64,000 nucleotides of DNA, from NCBI GenBank assembly GCA_033439265.1, contig JAVTVX010000019.1:16394039-16458038 (forward strand), given 5' to 3'. Each line of letters begins with the position of its first letter. Positions within the stretch are counted from its first letter, which is position 1. This stretch comes from Dillenia suffruticosa (taxonomy: Eukaryota > Streptophyta > Magnoliopsida > Dilleniales > Dilleniaceae). The notes beneath the pieces were generated by a model. That model was not told the origin of the DNA, did not search any database, and saw only the letters and a list, made by a program, of their open reading frames with translations. The translations under genes and the position numbers were made by a program. Positions 1 through 12,831 of this stretch are shown piece after piece.

Positions 1-1335
1 TTTTGATGAATGAGTATGATTTGTCGTATGCTTGAAATGTTTTGACTAGTTTTAAAAATTGATTTTTGTGAACCAATGGAGTGTCCAAAAATTGTGTTGA
101 ATTATAAAATTATGCATCCATGTAGTTGAAATATATAATGTGTCATTTTATGTTCTATGTTGCATTGGTTTATGAACATGATTTCGATATATTTTGATAT
201 GATATTTGGCCTTGAGAGCTTTGATATGTATTGTTCCGTAGCTACGAAGGACACCGTGAGAGACGCTTGGGTGGCGTCCGGATATACCTAGGCCTAGGGT
301 ATCCTACGAGTTGTCATGATTTGATTAACGACACGATACTAACCAGATTGAACCCGAAAGGGAGAGGATTTGGATACTCTCTCTAAGTCTAGCACCTGGA
401 CGAGATTCGTCGCCAACGCCAGGGTAGAGAGCACTTTAAATAAATTTGCATATAATACCTCCGGTGCGCCTATCATAGGTCGCGGTAGATCTCTGCAGGA
501 CATTTTCGACTGGCAGCTCTATGATTTTTAGTGACAGTGCTTTGGATTCATATTTGATTTGAAAATGCGTGCTAATGATATATTGTTGAAATGAAAAGTA
601 TGATAATTCGAAATATGATTCGTATACTTATTCTTTAACACTCCAGTTTCACACTTTATATTTGACGATTGCATTGACCCACTCACTCACTAAGTATTCT
701 TCCCCAAGTACTCACCCCTCACTTCTCTACTTGTTTCAGAGATAGTATTTGGCAAGGAGCGTTGCTTTTAGAACGCTCAGTATCCTTGGGAGATTTGGTC
801 TGGACTTGAGGAGTCGTGCCGCAATTTCGTGAGTTAGCAATTGTATTGGTGATGTATATGTATTCTGAGGTCGATAGACGACCATTGTATAATTCTGGGA
901 TGACTGTATAAATATGGACATATCATTGCATAATATTGCATCGAGACATTTCTGGTTTATTGTGTAAATACTTAGGAATGTGTCATGTCTTAGAAGTGTA
1001 CTCTAGGATCGCTCGGTGCCTCCTCTAAATTACAGGAGGGGCGACTGGCGGTTGTCCATGCCTTTGACGGGGGCATGACAGTAGAGGTCTGTGGCTATAT
1101 TGTTGGAAATTTTTATAACTTTGCATTATCTGGATGTTGGCTGTGAGATTGATTGATTTTGGAGAGTCTGGGATGACCATTTGATTATATTACAAGATGG
1201 TTGTGACTTATACAAGATAAATTGTACTTGGGAAAACTCTTAAATATAGGAAAGTTCTGCCCGATTTTTTGTAAAAATATAGTAGGCATTCAGGATAACT
1301 GGCTGCTGTTCACGATCCCGATTCGGGGTGTGACA
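1..1335 (+). repeat. 5' LTR of the Tekay-like element, right part only
   Basis: This segment matches 7808-9156 along its whole length, which is the distal part of the 3' LTR. It ends in TGACA at 1331-1335, directly before the primer site. Its missing left part, about 1.15 kb, lies outside the window. Confidence 0.92.
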
Positions 1336-1342
1336 GTTAGAT

Positions 1343-1353
1343 TGGTATCAGAG
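1343..1353 (+). other. Primer binding site (initiator tRNA-Met type)
   Basis: The word TGGTATCAGAG lies a few bases after the LTR end. It is the usual complement of the 3' end of plant initiator tRNA-Met and fixes the orientation of the element as plus. Confidence 0.85.
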
Positions 1354-4300
1354 AGACTTGGTTGAGAGCTATGCAGGAAGAGAGTCTTAGAAAATTCCCG
1401 AGTGTGTTGGTCTTTAAAGTCCTCAATGCATTAGAGTTTCATACAGTCATTAAGTCCCAGTGCATGGTCATAGGTATATGAGTTCATCTATTTTAGGGGG
1501 TTAGATATAGTTGTATCTAACCTAACATGCTATATTCTTCCCCTATTGAACTAAGAATTTCATTCTTTTGTAAGAGTAGCTATGCTATGATTAGTCCAAA
1601 ATTCTTGAACCGTGCCTATTTTTTTATGATACTTAATAAGGATCCTTCTCTTGCAGAAGTATGACGACCCGACGGAGCACCCGTCTTGCCCCACCAGAGG
1701 AATTAGACGAGCCGGAGGATCGTTCCTCGACTCGCGTGCTACTACCGGCACCTACTCAGCCAGCTGCTTAGGCTGAGACTCCCGTACCCACACTCGACGC
1801 CTTTCGGCAGGTGTATGAGTGGTACGCTTCGCATGGAGTCCAGATTCTGCCCCCACGACCTCCTACAGCAGTGCCTGCACCTGCAGCAGCGCCAGTTCCT
1901 ACGGCGCCGGCTCCACCGCCGATGGCCGGTCCTTTTACTTTGTCTGAACCGAGTGAGACTACATCGGCTATTCTTAGACAGGTACATGAGTTGACTCAGT
2001 TGGTTAAGGAGGCCCGTCAGTTGGGGTGCGTAGATTTTGCAGGGTTTGGTGATGCTGCGGTAGCCAAGCATTGAATCAACCTCACCCACAGGATTCTGAC
2101 CGATCTGGGGATTGGAGAGAAGCTCTGTCTAAAAGTGACAGAGCGATTATTATAGGGAAAGGCCCTCTCATGGTGGGAGGCCCTCACTGATGAGGCGATA
2201 GAGCCACTGCGGTGGGACGACTTCTTTCGAGAGTTTGACCGCAGATTCTTCCCACTCTATCAGCAGGATCGGATGAGGCCAGAGTTGGGACGGCTTACAC
2301 AGGGGTTCAGATCTGTCTCAGAGTACAAGGCAGATACGCGGAGACTTGCCGCATTCGTACCGGATCTGGCCATACCTCAGTATTTGCGCTTCAAATTTGA
2401 GAACGGTTTTAGCCTCAGCATAAAGAAGTATATGACTGTTACCCCGCAATTTATACTGGCCGAAGTGATAGACTCTGCTCACCGCGTGGAGACTTTGGTC
2501 CTCGCAGTGGCTAGAGAGATCAGAGAGCAGAAAAGAAAAAAAGAAAAGTCTCATTTTGCACAGAACTCTAAGAGGGGCAGGGGATCCAGCTCGCACGGAG
2601 GCGGATTAACATCTGGATTTCCTTAGCTGGGACGGAGACAGTACTCCCAGGGGTTCAGACAGTCCTCTTCGCTCACCCTACACAGTATACTGCTCTGCGG
2701 CATCCTTATTGCCACAGGTGCAATAGGTCCCATCCGATAAGAGCTTGTTCAGTGACGGTTACTTGCTTCCACTGTGGGAAGCCGGGGCATATTATGAGTT
2801 CTTGCCCTGAGTTAGGACTCGGAGGACAGAGTTCACTGAGCCACACTAGTATTTCTTGTATGGGACAGCAGGGGTAGCCTGCTCGGCCAGCAGCTTCTAC
2901 TCCCAGGGTGACCACTGGGAGTAATACAGTGCAGACCCAGACACGATAGCAGCCTAGGGCTTAGGCCCGGGTTTATACCATGACGCAGGAGGACGCCCAG
3001 GCGAACCTCGACATTATCATGGGTACTCCTCCTTCTGATCCCGTAGAATAGGATCTCTATTCGTATTTCCACTTCTTTTGGGGATGTCAGCATTGTATCA
3101 TGATAGTCGTATAGGTATTTCATATTGTATACCCTTTTGTCGACATTATACTATTCTGACATCTTTGTACACTAAAGTTGTAGAAGCCTTAGAGACTTAA
3201 GTATTTTGACATATATATATACATATCAAGTTTGAAATTATTCTAAGTTTCATATCTTCGGAATAGATGCTCGTATCCTTATTGACACGGGGTCTAACTA
3301 TTCGTATGTGAGCGATCAATTTTTTCAACATTCTGACAGGCCGCTCTCACCTTTGGACGATGAGTTATTGGTCATCACTCCTCTGGGTAAGCAGATTGTG
3401 CGCGGCACAGTGTATAGAGAATGTAAGATCAAAGTTGGGGATACAGTACTGAAGGCAGATCTAATCCCCCTCGCCATAACTGATTTTGATGCCATCTTGG
3501 AGATGAATTGACTACATATGCATCGAGCTTTAGTTGACTGCTTTAAGAAGCAGGTTGAGTTTTGAAAATCCGATCAGCCAGTGTTGATTTTTGAGGGCGA
3601 GAAGCGGGTTTTACCCCGCTATGTCATTTCAATTTCGGAGACCAGACGCATGATTCGTCGCGGATGTACGGTTTACCTGGCTCATATCATTGACACCACT
3701 GCTCAGGGACCGAGACTGGAGGATATCTCAGTGGTACAAGACTTTTCTGATGTTTTTCTCGAGGAGTTACCTAAATTACCACCGGTTCGGGAGTTTGACT
3801 TTGAAATCGATTTAGCTCCAAGGACTACCCCTATCTCTATGCTGCCATACAGGATGGCGCCGGCTGAGCTGAGGAAGCTCAAGGTCCAGCTGCAGGAGCT
3901 GCTGGATAAGGGGTTTATCCATCCTAGCACGTCCCCATGAGGCGCTCAGTGCTGTTTGTAAAGAAGAAGGACGACTCACTGAGATTGTGTATGGATTACA
4001 AGCAACTTAATCAGGTGACTGTGAAGAACAGATATCCACTGTCTCGCATATATGATTTATTTGATCAATTGTAAGGTGCTCAAGTTTTCTCAAAAATTGA
4101 TCTTCGATCAGGATATCATCAGTTGCGGATTAGGAGTCAAGATGTGCCAAAGACAGCTTTCCACACTCGATACGGGCACTATGAATTTCTAGTCATATCG
4201 TTTGGGCTGACTAATGCCCCTGCCGCATTTATGGACCTAATGAACCGAATTTTTCATGATTATTTGGACTGGTTCGTTATTGTTTTTATTGATAATATCT

Positions 4301-6656
4301 TAGTCTACTTACGGAGTGATGATGAGCATACTCAGCACCTTAGGGTGAATCTGTAGACTCTTTGTGAGAGACATCTTTATGCCAAGTTCACCAAGTGTGA
4401 ATTTTGACTACGGCAGATTGGTTTTCTTGGCCATATAGTTTCTGCGAAGAGTATCTTTGTTGATCCGTAGAAAGTTGAGACTATATTGAGATGGGAGCAG
4501 CCACAAATAGTATCAGAAATCAGGAGTTTTCTTGGTCTAGCCGGGTATTACCGTAGATTTGTTGAGGGGTTTTCCTGGATAGCTGCTCCATTATGTAGAT
4601 TTACGCGAAAAGGTGTCAAGTTTGTAGGGGATGACCGTTGTGAGGTGAGCTTTCAGGAGCTCAAATAGCGGTTGACGTCGCTCTGATTCTAGCCCTTCCC
4701 ACGAGTAGTCGAAAGTATGTGGTGTACAATGACACCAGTAGGCAGGGATTGGGTTGTGTATTGACGCAGGATGGTAAAGTTATCGCCTATGCTTCACGAT
4801 AGCTAAAGAAGTATGAGATGAACTATCCTACGCACGATTTGGAGTTGGCGGCCATAGTCTTTGCACTAAAGATATGGCGCCACTATTTGTATGGGGTCAC
4901 ATGCAGGGTATTTACAGATCACAAGAGTCTGAAGTATTTGTTCACTCAGAGGGAGCTGAATTTGAGGCAGCGGAGATGGTTAGAGTTGCTAAAGGATTAT
5001 GACCCCATCATTGACTATCATCAAAGCAAGGCTAATGTAGTGGCTGATGTCTTGAGTCAGAAGTCGTCTTCCTCTTCTCAGACTACCGAGAGTACTTATC
5101 TCTCATGTTTATTGGGACTCCGAGTCCTGGAATTCAGGTTGGCTAGTGATGATCAGGGAGCTATACTAGCCAGATTTGAGGTTCGGCCGAGTTTGCTCGA
5201 CCGTATCAGGGAGATTCAGCAGAGTGATGAAGAGCTCCGAGCTATTTATGAGAAAGCCAGCAGAGGTGATATTGATGACTTTAGAGTTCGCAAAGATAGA
5301 CTGTTGGTTTTTCGAGATCGGGTATGTGTACCAGCAGATAGTGATCTCCGCAGGGCTATTCTTGAGGAGGCCCATTCATTTGCCTATGCTTTACATCCCG
5401 GCAATACTAAAATGTACCGTACCATTAGAGACAATTATTGGTGGTCGGGTATGAAATAGGAAATTACAGAATTTATTGCTTGTTGCCTTGTATGTCAGCA
5501 GATAAAGGCTGACCACCAGCGTCTAGCTAGCACTTTGCAGCCCCTTCCCATTCCTGAGTGGAAGTGGAAACATATCACGATGGATTTCGTAGTGGGGTTA
5601 TCGTGGACTTAGGCACAACATGATGCTATTTGGGTGATAGTTGACTGACTTACTAAGTCTGCACACTTCATCTCGATTAGAAGTGATTACTCGCTTGAGA
5701 TATTGGCACGCCTCTATATTGATATGATTGTGAGACTGCATGGGGTTCCAGTATCGATAGTATCAGATCGAGACTCCAGATTTACATCCCGTTTTTGGCC
5801 CAATCTGTAGGAGGCTTTGGGTACTAGACTGAATTTTAGCACATCGTATCACCTCTAGACAGATGGTCAGTCAAAGAGGACCATTCAGACTTTAGAGGAC
5901 ATGTTTAGGGCATGTGTTATGGATTTTCGGGGGAGTTGGGATCGGCATCTTCCGTTAGTGGAGTTCGCCTATAATAATAGCTATCAGGCGAGCATTGGCA
6001 TGCCACCTTATGAGACATTGTATGAGAGGAAGTGTCGTACCCCATTGTGCTGGGATGAGGTTGGTGAGCGACGACTCACCAATGTTGAGCTGATAGAGGA
6101 GACGAAGGAGAAAGTTAGGATTATCCGTACGCGGATGAAAGTCGCCCAGGATAGACAGAAATCCTATACAGATCGTAGGCAGCGACCTGTAGAGTTTACT
6201 GTGGGAGATATGGTATTTTTGAGAATTTCTCCCTTGAAGGGTCGGCAGCGGGGCAAGTTGAGCCCCAGGTATATTGGGCCCTTTCGTATCCTTGAGAGGG
6301 TCGAAAGTGTAGCGTATAAATTGGAGCTGTAGCAGACCTATCGCGTATTCACGATGTATTTCATGTCTCAGTACTTAAGAAATATCAGCCAGATCCCTCA
6401 CATATTTTAGAGGCTCCGTCAGTTGAGTTTCGAGAGGACTTGAGCTTACCTGTTTAGCCCGTGGCTATTCTGGATCGACATGTCAGAAAGCGACGGAGCA
6501 AAGAGGTTCCTCTTGTTAGAGCTTTGTGGAGGAACGACCAGGTCGAGGAACAGACCTAGGAGCCTGAGGAAGCCATGAGAAGAGAACACCCCAACTTTTC
6601 TCTGTATAGTTTCTTTTAGTCTCGAGAACGAAACTTGTTTTTAGGAGGTTAGAAAA

Positions 6657-9156
6657 TGTAACACCAAAAAAAAAAAAAAGAAGCAGCGGAGTGCTGCGTT
6701 TTGAGATAAAACGCAGCACCCCTGCCCAATTTGGGATTAGGGCTTTTAGCCCCAATCTTTCTCTCTCTCTCCTCGACTCTTAGTCTCCCCTTCTCCCCGC
6801 CTCTTTTCTTCCGCGGCTGCCGCCCTCCTCCGCGACTGTTTCGTTCCCTCTGCAGTGACCTACCGCCACCACCGCGAGCGCACCAGCGTGCGACAACGCG
6901 AGAGCGTCCGACAGCACAGAGTACTGTACGCTCTCCCAAGCGCGAACGCGCACTGCGCGAGTACCAGCGCGCCCCTGCACGCGTGCCAGCGCGCCCCTGC
7001 ACGCTCCTGCACGAGCGCCAGCGCGCCCCTGCATGCTCCTGCACGAGCACCAGCACGCCCCTGCATGAGCGCTAGTATACCTCATCACGAGCTACCCTGT
7101 GCGAGCACCCCCCCGCGCGACCATTCGTGCGAGCCAAGCGCACGATCCACTGCTCGAGCACGCCCCAGCACAAGCGAGCGCGAGTCCGTGACCCACCGCG
7201 CGAGCGCGCAATCCAGCTCGGGAGTGCGAGCCCTAACCTGTGAGTGCGCCAGCCCACACGCCCCAGCCGCGAGCGCATAGCCGCGACCCCACTACGGCCT
7301 GCTGACCCGCGAGCCCACCAGCGGGCCAGCCCATCAGCCCGCCAGCACCAACCCGCGACGGCCCGTGACAGTCCGTGAGCCTGTACGAAGGTAAATGACT
7401 AAAAGTTCAATTTTCGCACTAAAGTTTCGAATTTCTTTAGTAATTTGACTGAAATTGCTTACAATTGTTTCAAATTTAGAAACATTCAGATTTTAGACCA
7501 AACCAACGGGCGAACAAAAGCTAGATCGGAGATCCGAGGAACCCTAGGTGAGAGAAATGAAATCTCTTCAATTTTTGGATAAACTTTATCAAATTAGGTA
7601 GTATTGGTTGGAAAAAAAATTGAAAATCCATTACTAAGCCCTTACCTGATATCGAATTGTGATGATTAATTAGGAAAATTTCATTGGAGACTCGAGCGGT
7701 CAGATTTGAATTGGCTTTTAAAAACAGGGAGCGATCACCCTCCCGTATATTGTGAGTGAGATTTATTTCAATACTTTTGTTTAATACGTAAATCCTGTTT
7801 TATAACATTTTGATGAATGAGCATGATTTGTCGTATACTTGAAATGTTTTGATTGGTTTTAAAAATTGATTTTTGTGAACCGATAGAATGTCCAAAAACT
7901 GTGTTGAATTATGAAATTATATATCCATATGGTTGAAATGTATAATGTGTCATTTTATACTTTATGTTGCACTGGTTTATGATCCTGATTTCGACACATT
8001 TTGATATGATATTGATTTTGGCCTTAAGGGCTTTGTTATGTATTGTTCCGTAGTTACGAAGGACACCGTGAGAGATGTTTGGGTGGCGTCCGGATATGTC
8101 TAGGCCTGTGGTATCCCACGAGTTGTCATAATTTGATTAACAATACGTTATTAGCCAGGTTGAACCCGAAAGGGGGAGGATTTGGATACTCTCTCCAAGT
8201 CTAGCACCTGGACGAGATTCGTCGCCAACGTCGGGGTAGAGAGCACTTTAAATAAACTTGCATATAACACCTCCGATATGCCTGTCATAGGTCACGATAG
8301 ACCTTTGCTAGGATATTTTCGGCTGGCAGCTCTATGATTTTTAGTGACAGTGTTTTGGATGCATATTTGATTTGAAAATACGTACTAATGATATATTGTT
8401 GAAATGAAAAGTATGATGATTCGAAATATGATTCGTATACTTATGTTTTGACACTCCAGTTTCACACTTCATATTTGACGATTACATTGACCCACTCACT
8501 CACTGAGTATTCTTTCCCGAGTACTCACCCCTCACTTCCCTTCTTATTTCAGAGATAGTATTTGGCAAGGAGCGTTGCTTTTAGGACGCTCAGTATCCTT
8601 GGGAGATTTGGTCTGGACTTGAGGAGTCGTATATTTCTGCCGCAATTTTGTGAGTTAGCAATTGTATTGGTGATGTATATGTATTCTGAGGTCGATAGAC
8701 GACCATTATATAATTCTGGGATGACTGTATAAATAAAAATATGTTATTGCATAACATTGCATTGAGTCATTTCTGGTTCATTGTGTAAGTACTTGGAAAT
8801 GTGTCATGTTTTAGAAGTGTACTCTAAGATCGCTCAGTGCCTCCTCTAAATCATAGGAGGGGCGACTGGCGGCTGTCCATGCCTTTGACGGGGGCATGAC
8901 AGTAGAGGTCTGTGGTTAGATTGTTGGAAATTTTTATAACTTTGCATTATCTGGATGTTGGCTGTGAGATTGGTTGATTTTGGAGAGGTCGGGATGACCA
9001 TTTGATTATATTACATGATGATTGTGATTTATACAGGATAAATTGTATTTGGGAAACCTCCAAAATATGGGGAGATTCTGTCCGATTTTCTATAAAAATA
9101 CAGTCGGCATTCAGGATAACGGGCAGCTGTTCACGATCCCGGTTCGGGGTGTGACA
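6657..9156 (+). repeat. 3' LTR of the Tekay-like element
   Basis: The LTR starts TGTAACACC after a purine-rich tract and ends GGGGTGTGACA at 9156, giving about 2.5 kb. Its last 1.35 kb repeats window positions 1-1335. The first kilobase contains an unusual GC-rich block (6740-7390). The right target duplication would begin ATATA at 9157, but the left flank is outside the window, so it cannot be confirmed. Confidence 0.92.
6740..7390 (+). repeat. GC-rich minisatellite block inside the LTR
   Basis: A block strongly richer in G and C than its surroundings. Words such as GCGCCCCTGCACG and CTCCTGCACGAGCGCC recur at roughly 30-45 bp spacing between about 6960 and 7080. Several reading frames on both strands stay open here because stop codons are rare in such sequence. 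I see no known domain in any of them and do not call a gene. Confidence 0.6.
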
Positions 9157-11642
9157 ATATAACCAGGGAAAATCTTCCCTAATTCATATATGGTCAAAAT
9201 TTTTTGTATTTAGATTTTCAATTTTTTAACTAGTATCTTATTTTAATTTATTGTAATTTATATATATATATATATTAGCTGAAACTATATAAAAGTAGTG
9301 GGTAGAAATACAAATAATTTTTTCATTATTTTCTTTTCCATAGAATATGCAAGTATTTTCTCACTAATCATTTTTAGATTCCTAACTTTGGATATGGCTA
9401 AACGCCAGTGGCGTAATTTCTAAATAATTTGATAGAAATAGTTTCGAGTGATCCGTTTTGAAAAATTGTTTTCATATGGAAATTTTAAAAGTAGTACCGT
9501 AGTGATCGGATTTACAATTTGTTTGGAAAGTTTATTTTTAATTTATATTATCTGAGTTTTATTAAAATAAAATATCTTTTATAATGTTTCAATAATTATA
9601 AATTAAACATATCTAATCTACAACGAGAGGAATTAGTTGTTAATGTACTATTTATACCGATGGTTGGCTGTTTCTATATATGTCTAGATTTGAAGTATAA
9701 GATTTGATGATGATACTAACAAAAGGAATTAAAAATGTTTGATAAAAAATTCAATTAAATTTTTAAATTTTATTGTGTTTGAGTTTTCTAATTTTAAAAT
9801 ACGTAACAAATTATTGGTTTAACAAGATCGATGAGGATATGGTGACATGAAAATTTTTATGCTAACACGTAATGTAACATGTCAGCACCTTGTATCCACC
9901 TTAGCACACACTCATGAACTAAGCATGTCGTCTCTAAGAGGATAGTCTAGTGATACAAATCCCCCTCTCCCAATCTGATGATTTCAGGTTCAAATTCATA
10001 TAAAAAAAAACATGAACTAAGCATATCATTTTAACACATAATGTTCACGTCATTAATAGTGTCGGTTCAAAATTTTAATTATTAGGTATTTTAAATTTTA
10101 AAAATTCAAGCATAACAAAATAAATTTTAAAAATTTAATTAATTTTAAAGTCATAATTCAGGACTTTACATATAATTTTCCCTACTATTTTTCAACGATC
10201 TCATAAGCAAGTTCCACCAAAAAAAAAAAAAATACTAAATAGTCACAATATTCTCATTAATGAGTTACTCTAGGTTAGCAATTTTCATTAAACGGCACCC
10301 ATGAAAGGATTTGGAAACCGTGAGATATTTATAATATCCACTTAAGAAAACCCTTTTCAGAGGGGTGAATTAATTTAAAACCAAATAATTAGAACTAACC
10401 CTTTGTTAAATAATGAGCCTAAAGTTGGAGAATTGTCGTGATCAAAGTAGAGCGCCCATATCATTTTATTTAATTGGTAGGACGTTAAAAAAAAAAAGAA
10501 AAAGAAAATTAGTACTAATCTAAAGCTCAGCACAAGCTCTTTATAGCAAATGGTGGCTTATTTTATAATAAAATAAATTAAAAACTAATGATTACAGTTT
10601 TTAATTATAATAATTATATTATTAATATATTAATACCAAAACATAAGTAAAGCAACATTTATTAATATTATTAAAGGCATCACAATTTCTTTCGTGTTTT
10701 ATTATTTCTGCTCGTAAACGAATTATATCTTAACCGATAATATTTCTTTTTGTTTAAAGATCTCAAATTTTAAACTCTCTGATATATAAAAGAATCACTC
10801 CTAAAAAATTTAAAAAATACTAAAATATTATAATTTTGATACGGGACATTTTATTTGTAATGTAAAATTTACCGTCGGTTAATAAGAATCGTAATTATTG
10901 ATTTTATGTATATAATAATGCACTTTGCATGAATTTTTTTATTCATAAAGATTGTCTTTAATTCTAAATTTATTGTAATAATTATAATTTTATACTGATT
11001 TATTGAAGGATTATATATATTTTAAAAACTATTAAAAATAAAAGGTTTAATAGGCCAAAACTTCCATCCGAACACTCCGAGAAGGTACATTAAATTTTAT
11101 GACATCATGGGTACAATTTTTTTATAATCGAACTTATTTTCTTATAGAAAATTATATAAGAATTTAGATTTCGAAAAATGTAATGTCCAATCAACAAATC
11201 TCAAAACTGATCACTCCGTTTTAGAAAGGAAAACAAGTTGCAAGCGTTGAAACCTGCGTCTGTTGTGGTCAAACTTAGAAAAGAAACACAGTAACAGGGG
11301 GGAGAGAGAAAGAGAGAGAGAGATCTGGCAAACAATAGAAAAGCAGCGTGGGAACAGAATCATGTCTGTCGCTGCCATACATACAACAACACAACGGCCT
11401 TGGACTAGGACTAGGACTAGGACTGTGACTGTCTAGGAATGGTCAAACCTGTCCTCTCTCTCTCTCTCCCCTTACAAATTTGTCGGCTCCCTCGGCGGCT
11501 CTTAGATGAGCCTCACCCCACTCGTACGATGTTTTGAATTTTTTTTATTTACTTTTTAAAGTAAAATTCTTTCTATATTTATTTTTAAATTCAACATTTA
11601 ACAATACTAATATCTAATCTCCAAATCTAATAAATATTACCA
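9157..11642. other. AT-rich intergenic spacer
   Basis: No gene is visible between the Tekay-like element and the hAT element. The spacer holds a short TA tract near 9260, one tRNA-like retroposon (9927-10010), several poly-A runs, and a more GC-rich pocket at 11230-11510. That pocket has a GA tract (11301-11325), a hexamer repeat of GGACTA at 11402-11424 and a CT tract near 11455. It could be a decayed gene edge, but I recognise nothing coding. Confidence 0.6.
9927..10010 (+). mobile_element. Short tRNA-like retroposon (mini-SINE) with perfect 14-bp target duplication
   Basis: The 84-bp insert is flanked by identical copies of CATGAACTAAGCAT at 9913-9926 and 10011-10024. It ends in a run of nine A residues. 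Inside are a box A-like word (TAGTCTAGTGATAC) and a box B-like word (GGTTCAAATTC) at tRNA-like spacing. Poly-A tail plus target duplication means it arrived by LINE-type reverse transcription. A related copy on the other strand lies at 35306-35396. The parent tRNA is not identified. Confidence 0.75.
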
Positions 11643-11679
11643 AAACATATTAGGGGTGTTTATCGGTTCGGTTTTCGGA

Positions 11680-11945
11680 TTCTTCGGTTATTTCGGGTCG
11701 GTTAATTCGGTTTAGATTTTTCTTAAAAACCGAACCAAATCGAACCGAATTCAATTAAATCCGAATTCAATCCGAACCGAATTCGAATTTGGTTTTCGGT
11801 TTGAATTCGAATTAAACCGAATTCGAATTCAGTTTCAATTCAAATTCGAATTAAACCGAATTCAAAATTTGATTCTGATTCGAATTCGAATTAAACCAAA
11901 ATCGAATTCGAATTAAGTCAAATTCGATTTCAAATTTTCAGAAAT
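11680..11945. repeat. hAT left subterminal repeat array
   Basis: Dense, partly palindromic words such as CCGAATTCGAATT and TTCGGTTTGAATTCGAATT occur about six times, alternating in orientation. The same words fill the other end of the element. Subterminal repeats are where hAT transposases usually bind. That role here is inference. Confidence 0.75.
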
Positions 11946-12473
11946 CACTCTAGTTTATGCCTGTTAAAAAATAAAATTTGAACATCATAATGCATTTAAC
12001 AATTCCTACATTGTCAAGTACCTGTACCTGTAAAAAAGACTTGAATAATGCCATGCAAAAAAAAACTTGAGTAATTAGTCTAAGATTAGCCTCTTTGAAA
12101 GAGTGCAGTACCTGTACCTGTATCAAGTATCATCAAAACTCTATTACCTAATGCTGTCAAGTAACTACATTGATAGGGGTAGGGCTAGGGGAATCATGAA
12201 CTTAAAGTTACTCAATGTAACAAGTATACTCAAACCACACAAATAAAATACAGGAAGCACTTCTAAGTCCAGAAAATGACATGAGAATACATGTAGATAA
12301 TATATTATATACAATCACAATAAGAAAAATCAAGCTCCCTCCTATGTCCCAGCTTCAGCAAAAGTCTCAAACTTTCCCCATTTGAAGTTCTTGTTGGAGC
12401 AAATGCAGTAAAGAGCATTTATACAGCTACAGCCCCCATGATAATTACTAATAATCCGCATGAATGGTGCAGC

Positions 12474-12831
12474 CTGCAACCAAGGTAAGCAAAATGTTTA
12501 ATGAGAAATACAGGTAAACAACATTAAGTGACCTATATCATAATCATTTGCACCATATTAGAAGCATTGCTTTTATTCTAACAAAAGCACAATTCATACA
12601 TACAATGCAATTATGTTATTAAGCGATTAAAGATACAATGCAATTATACAATTATGTAATTTTTCTAAAGAAATAATAAATGGAGCTATACACTGTTGGT
12701 ACTAAACATCAACAACGGTTGATTCAGACATTGATTGTTTTACTTCTGCAATAGATTGAAAAAAAAACGTTATTTCTGTAATACATTTATTGTTTTACTT
12801 CTGCAATAAATAAGAGAGAATAAGAGGTTAC
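12474..12831 (-). other. Candidate 3' intron of the hAT transposase gene
   Basis: On the minus strand, AACAAG|GTAACC at 12831 is a good splice donor, located just after the expected end of hAT transposases. TTGCAG|GC ending at 12474 is a matching acceptor with a pyrimidine-rich approach. If used, the last 20 or so residues of the open frame (after LEKLEQ) would not be translated. This is a prediction from splice-site words only. Confidence 0.4.

Larger units (their letters stand above)
1..9156 (+). mobile_element. Ty3/gypsy LTR retrotransposon, Tekay-like chromovirus, broken
   Basis: An old LTR retrotransposon on the plus strand whose left end lies outside the window. Parts in order: 5' LTR (partial), a primer site matching initiator tRNA-Met, a gag region (about 1660-3050) with a CX2CX4HX4C zinc knuckle near 2710-2810, an aspartic protease region with a DTG motif near 3290, reverse transcriptase (about 3790-4370), RNase H (about 4700-5080), integrase (about 5340-6340), a chromodomain-like tail near 6440-6590, a purine-rich tract near 6645, and a 3' LTR. 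The chromodomain-like tail and LTRs of about 2.5 kb place it near the Tekay/Del lineage. It is broken, with well over ten breaks. The two LTRs differ by very roughly 7-10% where I compared them, so the insertion is not recent. The lineage assignment is from memory of the family, not from a search. Confidence 0.92.

Noticed and set aside
6649-7280. Several overlapping open frames on both strands (65-140 codons, Arg/Ala/Pro-rich)
   Set aside because: They arise from a GC-rich repeat block inside an LTR where stop codons are rare; none has a domain and they overlap in many frames at once.
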